Assembly: GCA_009694135.1 (NCBI GenBank)
Contig: SHVS01000014.1
Location: 1 to 60,278, forward strand
DNA from: Alphaproteobacteria bacterium
Lineage (GTDB): Bacteria; Pseudomonadota; Alphaproteobacteria; UBA6615
Length of the DNA stretch: 60,278 nt
Direction: 5' to 3'
The notes under the pieces are model-generated. The model did not search any database. It was not told where the DNA came from and was given only the letters and a program-made list of their open reading frames with translations. The stretch's first letter is position 1; every line of letters starts with the position of its first letter. A program made the position numbers and the translations under genes. Shown here one piece after another: positions 57,955 through 60,278 of this stretch.

Positions 57955-58797
57955 ATGCGCGCGCTGCCCTTCCTCAAGATGCACGGCCTCGGCAACGACT
58001 TTGTCGTTATCGACGCGCGCGCGGCCCCTCGCCCCCTCACCGCGGCGCAACTGCGCTGGATCGCCGACCGGCGGCTGGGTATCGGCTGCGACCAGATCGT
58101 GACCATCGAGCCGGCCGACGCCGCTGACGCCTTCATGCGCATTCATAATGCCGATGGCAGCGAGTCCGGTGCCTGCGGCAATGCCGCCCGCTGCGTCGCC
58201 CGCTGGCTCGCGCAAGAACTCGGCCGCCCGAGCCTGACGCTGATGACCGGAGGCGGAAAGCTCGACGCCGCGTGCCTAGCCGACGGATTGGTGCGGATCG
58301 ACATGGGCCCGGCGCGCGAGGCTTGGCGCGAAATCCCGCTGGCGCGCGCGGTCGACACGCTGCATGTGCCGCTCGCTCTTGGACCGCTCGCCGATCCGGT
58401 CGCGACCAGCTTGGGCAATCCGCATGTGACGTTTTTCGTCGCCAATGCGGAGGAAGTGGACCTCACGCGCTGGGGCCCGCAGATCGAACACGACCCATTG
58501 TTCCCGGAGCGCGTGAATGTCGGCGTGGCGCAGGTGCTGTCGCCGGAGCGGCTCCGCCTGCGCGTTTGGGAACGCGGCGCCGGGTTGACGCGCGCCTGCG
58601 GCACCGGAGCCTGCGCCGCCGCCGTTGCCGCCGCGCGGCGCGGGTTGACCGGTCGGCGGGTGACGGTCGCGCTCGACGGCGGCGAACTGGTCATCGACTG
58701 GCGCGCCGACGGTCATGTCCTGATGACCGGCCCAGGCGAAGTGAGCTTTGCCGGGGAGATCGATCCGGCGCGGCTCACGGCGATCGCCGGCCAGTGA
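57955..58797 (+). CDS. dapF: Diaminopimelate epimerase
   Basis: The 280-residue enzyme makes meso-diaminopimelate for lysine and peptidoglycan. The two catalytic Cys are in GACGNAARC (about 72-80) and RACGTGACA (about 217-225). Other signatures: KMHGLGNDFVVID at the start, and NPHVTFFV. Its TGA overlaps the GTG of ftsY. Confidence 0.96.
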   Translation: MRALPFLKMHGLGNDFVVIDARAAPRPLTAAQLRWIADRRLGIGCDQIVTIEPADAADAFMRIHNADGSESGACGNAARCVARWLAQELGRPSLTLMTGGGKLDAACLADGLVRIDMGPAREAWREIPLARAVDTLHVPLALGPLADPVATSLGNPHVTFFVANAEEVDLTRWGPQIEHDPLFPERVNVGVAQVLSPERLRLRVWERGAGLTRACGTGACAAAVAAARRGLTGRRVTVALDGGELVIDWRADGHVLMTGPGEVSFAGEIDPARLTAIAGQ

Positions 58798-59729
58798 GCG
58801 AATCCTCGCGCCCAGGCTGGATTGCACGCCTCACGGGCGGATTGCAGCGCACCTCCTCCCGGCTCACCGAGAGCATCGGCGCGGTGCTAACCCGCCGGCG
58901 GCTGGATGAAGGAACCCTCCAAGCGATCGAGGAGGCGCTGATCGCCGCCGATATCGGCCTCGCGACCGCCGCCAAGCTGATCGAGCCGCTGAGGAAATCG
59001 CGCCACGACCGGGAGACGACCGAGGAGGACGTGCGCGCCCTGCTTGCCGACGGCATCCGCGCTATCCTGGCGCCGGTCGCGCATCCGCTGGTCATCGACC
59101 GCGCACGGTGCCCGCATGTCGTGCTGGTCATCGGCGTCAATGGCAGCGGCAAGACCACGACCATCGGCAAGCTTGCCCACCGTTATCGCGTCGAGGGGCT
59201 CAAGGTCGTGCTCGCGGCCGGTGATACCTTCCGCGCCGCCGCCATCGATCAGCTCAAGCTGTGGGGCGAGCGCGCCGGCGCAAGCGTCGTGTCCGGGGCA
59301 GCCGGCGCCGACGCCGCCGGCCTCGCATACAGCGCGCTGGAGCAAGCGAAGGCCGCAGGCGCGGATGTGCTGTTGATCGACACCGCCGGGCGCCTGCATA
59401 ACAAGGCGCATCTGATGGATGAACTGGCGAAGCTCACGCGCGTGTTGAAGAAGCTCGACGCCGGCGCGCCGCATGACACGCTGCTCGTGCTCGATGCCAC
59501 GACGGGCCAGAACGCGCACGCCCAGGTCGAGACCTTCAAGTCGCTCGCCGGCATTACCGGGCTGATCGTGACCAAGCTCGACGGCTCGGCCAAGGGCGGC
59601 GTGATCGTGGCGCTGGCCGAACGCTTCGGACTCCCGATCCACGCCATCGGCGTCGGCGAGAGCGCCGAGGATTTGGACGCCTTCGATCCCGACGCCTTCG
59701 CCAAAGGTCTTTTGGGCCTGAGCGGATAG
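58794..59729 (+). CDS. ftsY: Signal recognition particle receptor FtsY
   Basis: The 311-residue GTPase docks SRP to the membrane. GVNGSGKTTTIGKLA (G1), DTAGRLHNKAHLMDEL and TKLDGSAKGG are clear. It lacks the acidic N-terminal domain of E. coli FtsY, as is normal here. The start is a GTG in a GTGA overlap with dapF. In many alphaproteobacteria the tRNA methylthiotransferase gene mtaB lies between dapF and ftsY; here it does not. Confidence 0.95.
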   Translation: MSESSRPGWIARLTGGLQRTSSRLTESIGAVLTRRRLDEGTLQAIEEALIAADIGLATAAKLIEPLRKSRHDRETTEEDVRALLADGIRAILAPVAHPLVIDRARCPHVVLVIGVNGSGKTTTIGKLAHRYRVEGLKVVLAAGDTFRAAAIDQLKLWGERAGASVVSGAAGADAAGLAYSALEQAKAAGADVLLIDTAGRLHNKAHLMDELAKLTRVLKKLDAGAPHDTLLVLDATTGQNAHAQVETFKSLAGITGLIVTKLDGSAKGGVIVALAERFGLPIHAIGVGESAEDLDAFDPDAFAKGLLGLSG

Positions 59730-59800
59730 TCGGCAACCAAGTCCTAAGCGATACAGGGTACAATCGGCCGGTCCGTCGCGAATCGAAAGAGCATGCCCCC

Positions 59801-60131
59801 ATGGCTGGCCACGGCGCAGCGCATAGTCTGAAGGAATGCACCGACGCCGACGCGGCGCTGGCCCGCGTGCGCCACATTTACGAGACCGGCGTCGACTTGG
59901 TGCGCACGCGCTTCGCGCGCTTCGTCGCCGGCGAGCGCCGCCCGGACGCCGGGCCGATCAAGGCGTTCTACCCCTATCTCGGCTTGAGCGTGCGCCCTGA
60001 ACAGCTTTTGAACAGCGGCCGTCCGCCGCATGGCGCGGTCCCCGACCCGGGCACTTATGGCTCGACGCTCACCCACCCGGACATCTTCGGCGACTATTTT
60101 CGCGAGCAGATCGTCGATCTGATGCGCAACC
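59801..60131 (+). pseudogene. amn: AMP nucleosidase, N-terminal part cut by the IS end
   Basis: About 110 codons remain: the N-terminal domain of AMP nucleosidase, recognisable by RPDAGPIKAFYPYLGLSV, GTYGSTLTHPDIFGDYFREQI. The full family protein is about 480-500 residues; the catalytic phosphorylase-like domain is missing. At TGTCAACG the IS end begins, and the frame adds only a few foreign residues before a stop. Whether the rest is on the other side of the element cannot be seen. Confidence 0.75.
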
Positions 60132-60278
60132 TGTCAACGCCGGAGTAAAAATGCGTCGGTGGGCCGGAGCAAAAATGCATCAGACGGGGTAGCACAAAGG
60201 GCCCCCGCGGGGGCCCTTTGTGCTGGCCGCATTCAGGCCGGGCTTCTTGCGTTGGATTGAGTGTCGGTCGGGGCGCGA
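60132..60278. mobile_element. Insertion-sequence end (IS21-like), right contig border
   Basis: Reverse complement of positions 2-148 with one mismatch; tip TGTCAACGCCGG faces unique DNA and the element's interior lies to the right, off the contig. Both contig borders therefore carry the same end of the element, so at least two copies lie in opposite orientation. Confidence 0.6.
60192..60223. terminator. Perfect 32-bp palindrome in the right IS end
   Basis: Identical to the palindrome in the left IS end. Bidirectional terminator or cruciform role is an inference. Confidence 0.5.

Overview
The window reads as a complete contig of a high-GC alphaproteobacterium. The evidence is the gene order ffh / rpsP-rimM-trmD-rplS followed by leu genes, dapF next to ftsY, a DUF2336 protein, an IalB-like secreted protein, NnrU, a Rhizobium-type asparaginase and short FtsY. 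The order within the class cannot be fixed from this sequence. Genes are dense, often overlap by 1-4 bases (ATGA/GTGA junctions) and lie on both strands with no large foreign island.

Both ends of the window carry the same 147-bp sequence in inverted orientation with one mismatch. It looks like one end of an insertion sequence (IS21-like features). One copy truncates a small membrane protein on the left and the other truncates AMP nucleosidase on the right. The contig probably stopped because assembly could not cross these repeats.

Layout. 0.5-8.6 kb: an orphan xanthine dehydrogenase-family molybdenum subunit coupled to CysQ, two tandem secreted HExxH proteins, a lipoprotein, a GST, TsaC/Sua5 and an FAD-linked oxidase. 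8.6-16.2 kb: SoxC-like sulfite dehydrogenase with its cytochrome c, SpeD-SpeE (polyamines), tRNA-Ala(CGC), YggT, DUF167, FolD, NnrU and ArgG. 16.3-25 kb: a frameshifted adenylate cyclase, RlmN, a TIGR02391/Ymh-like gene, an IalB protein, a SpoU methyltransferase, asparaginase, a TolB/TPR remnant, an EamA transporter, a pterin dehydratase and a zincin. 25.1-29.9 kb: a PQQ dehydrogenase without the vicinal cysteines, a DUF3299-like protein, a decayed ABC transporter and a cytochrome c. 30-45.6 kb: a pentapeptide-repeat protein, phosphatases, a Sel1 lipoprotein, YgiQ, fructosamine kinase, ThpR, the tesA/ybbA/ybbP divergon, YceI, Bax-inhibitor-1, DUF2336 and a PAS histidine kinase. 45.7-49.3 kb: D-aminoacylase, class II aldolase and a GAF-cyclase with an in-frame stop. 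49.3-60.1 kb: leuB, leuD, an inserted orphan gene, leuC, rplS, trmD, rimM, rpsP, ffh, two XRE-type genes (one without its helix-turn-helix), dapF, ftsY and truncated amn.

Two themes stand out. First, several signalling or transport genes are broken: two cyclases, a TolB/TPR remnant, both ABC genes and an XRE paralogue, while biosynthetic and translation genes are intact. Second, two orphan genes with HEPN-like R-x(4-6)-H motifs sit in otherwise housekeeping contexts, one inside the leu operon. I found no CRISPR array, no prophage and no clearly recognisable new multi-gene system. The most unusual single gene is the PQQ dehydrogenase.
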